This document shows positions 50,125-51,170 of a DNA stretch of 51,170 bases, piece by piece. Numbering within the stretch: position 1 is the stretch's first letter; every line of letters starts with the position of its first letter. The DNA lies in NCBI RefSeq assembly GCF_001513975.1, contig NZ_KQ948000.1, forward strand, positions 1 through 51,170, given 5' to 3'. The DNA comes from Streptomyces curacoi (lineage in GTDB: Bacteria; Actinomycetota; Actinomycetes; Streptomycetales; Streptomycetaceae). A program made the position numbers and the translations under genes. The notes under the pieces are model-generated. The model ran no database searches. It had not been told where the DNA came from and was given only the letters and a program-made list of their open reading frames with translations.

Positions 50125-50497
50125 ACGACTGGCTTCGTTCACTTTCTGGGTTCCCACCGACAAAACCATACGGCACTGCATCTGGGCGGTTAGCTCGCGA
50201 TCCAGCCGTCGGCAGCCACACGAACAGGTGATTGACCCCTCGTGCGTCACAGCCGCTCCTATCTGGGTGATAGGTGTGGCGGTGTTGCTCACCGCTATTG
50301 TTTGGAAAGGAAGGTACGTGCTCATGCTGCTCCCCGTTCTCCGCTGGCCCTGGTAGCAGATCCAAGGAACGATGACATGAAGGGGCGCCCTGGACTACAT
50401 CGTCCAAGGCGCCCTTCCAATACCGGACCAGCCGGTGTTATGACGCGTGGCCTGGACGACCAGATAGCCTCGGCTCCCCGCCGTACCAGACCGCAAG

Positions 50498-50797
50498 TCA
50501 TGAATAGATCTGAGCGGTTCTCTGATCAGGGCTGGAGACCGTAAGCATTGCTCCCTGCAGGGACTTGCTGGCGTCCAGGATCACCGCACCTCGGGTGCTA
50601 TCGCACCGGAAGCGGTCAGTGTGTTCCGAGCCGCTGTCCAACACCGAGAGCAGCGCTCCCTGACCCACACATTCGGCGTTCACCAGGGGCGCTGTCGCAG
50701 CCGAAGCACCGGAGGCGCTGGGTGCGACAGCAGCCGCGGAGACGAGCGTACCCAGGATCAGGGCGACGGTGCGGCTACCCGTGGTTGATGAACACAT
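50498..50797 (-). CDS. small secreted protein with two cysteines
   Basis: A 99-residue exported protein of unknown family. Residues 1-33 form a signal peptide (TVALILGTLVSAAAVAPSAS). The mature part has two Cys and the phrase LVNAECVGQGALLSVLD, which resembles the repeat LLNAENVRQGIPLVGLS in its upstream neighbour. Its start lies within the 3' end of that gene (23-base overlap), so they are co-transcribed and translationally linked. ATG 50797 or GTG 50800 may be used. Confidence 0.6.
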   Translation of the reverse strand: MCSSTTGSRTVALILGTLVSAAAVAPSASGASAATAPLVNAECVGQGALLSVLDSGSEHTDRFRCDSTRGAVILDASKSLQGAMLTVSSPDQRTAQIYS

Positions 50798-51092
50798 CAC
50801 GGTTTACATTCCGGGGGCTGAGGCCAACCAGAGGAATTCCCTGGCGCACGTTCTCCGCATTGAGAAGGTGCGCCCCCACACCCTCGTTGATGAACTTGCG
50901 TTCCTGCACCGAGTCGGGGCTCAGCTGATTCGATGACTGGCCCTGCTGCAAGTTCTTCAAACTGACGAGCGGGGCCGGAGTTCGTCCGTCGGCGAGTGCT
51001 GCCGTGGCGCCCATCCCCAACACACTCACCACAGCACACGCCACCACGCCCACGCAGATGGGAACGCGGCGCAAGTTCTGGATCATCATCAT
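50775..51092 (-). CDS. small secreted protein with an internal repeat
   Basis: A 105-residue exported protein. The signal peptide covers about residues 1-35 (VPICVGVVACAVVSVLGMGA, cleavage after ALA). The mature 70 residues contain two related units of about 30 residues, one with NLQQG, LSPDSV and FINEG, the other with NVRQG, LSPRNV and FINHG. The initial MMM offers three start codons; no strong ribosome site picks one. The family is not recognised. The downstream gene overlaps it. Confidence 0.6.
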   Translation of the reverse strand: MMMIQNLRRVPICVGVVACAVVSVLGMGATAALADGRTPAPLVSLKNLQQGQSSNQLSPDSVQERKFINEGVGAHLLNAENVRQGIPLVGLSPRNVNRDVFINHG

Positions 51093-51170
51093 CCAATCGT
51101 CCGATCGAAGCTGGCCATTAACCGCAACGCCAGAACCTGACCGGCGTCACCGCTGCCCTGCGATAAGAGG

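Noticed and set aside
1..51170. CRISPR arrays, tRNA or rRNA genes
   Set aside because: No regularly spaced repeats of CRISPR type and no tRNA-like cloverleaf or rRNA sequence were seen on either strand by eye.

Overview
The window is from a high-GC actinomycete, almost certainly Streptomyces. The evidence is GC-rich codon use throughout, a Streptomyces subtilisin inhibitor, a SapB/AmfS-type morphogen cluster, TAT-exported phospholipase C, and many IS5- and IS701-type insertion sequences with Streptomyces-like proteins. The dense insertion-sequence remnants and small secreted proteins suggest an accessory chromosome-arm region. That placement is an inference.

1-7.2 kb: a possible transposase tail, an SgcJ/EcaC-type protein, an IS701-family transposase followed by a 10-bp tandem repeat, a large membrane protein with a C-terminal periplasmic-binding-like domain, a DUF1707 protein, an antibiotic-biosynthesis-monooxygenase (ABM) domain protein and a subtilisin inhibitor. 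7.4-14.7 kb: a complete class III lanthipeptide (SapB/AmfS-type) locus. It comprises the regulator ramR-like gene, two ABC exporters, a 46-residue precursor too short to be caught by a routine gene call, and the kinase/cyclase synthetase. The last four form an overlapping minus-strand operon read C-S-A-B.

14.8-22.9 kb: a DSD1-family PLP enzyme with a YheO/DauR-like regulator and a perfect 14-bp palindrome, a scar made of broken genes, a glycosidase-like protein divergent from a TetR regulator, a cytochrome P450 and a DUF418 membrane protein.

22.9-37.4 kb is the metabolic core. One minus-strand operon encodes a glutamine-synthetase-like ligase, three glutamate-synthase-like subunits, a sarcosine-oxidase-like flavoprotein and an XRE-cupin regulator. 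This is the gene set of a gamma-glutamylmethylamide / N-methylglutamate route for methylamine, with a monomeric oxidase in place of the usual multi-subunit dehydrogenase. Next to it lie a BCCT (betaine-type) transporter, a SnoaL-like protein, a flavin reductase and a GntR regulator. A divergent, tightly overlapping operon encodes two DUF1185 proteins, an alpha/beta hydrolase, an aldehyde dehydrogenase, a tautomerase and a luciferase-like monooxygenase. I infer a single catabolic unit: import of a zwitterionic N-methylated compound, flavin-dependent oxygenation or ring opening, and capture of the released methylamine.

37.4-51.2 kb: an insertion-sequence graveyard with fragments of citrate synthase, tyrosine recombinase and a phage S74 chaperone tail, several transposases (one with a -1 frameshift site, one with an internal stop), an IS-bounded TPR passenger gene and an intact phospholipase C. 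It also holds several secreted proteins, among them a hydrophobin-like cysteine-rich protein and a very glycine-rich protein.
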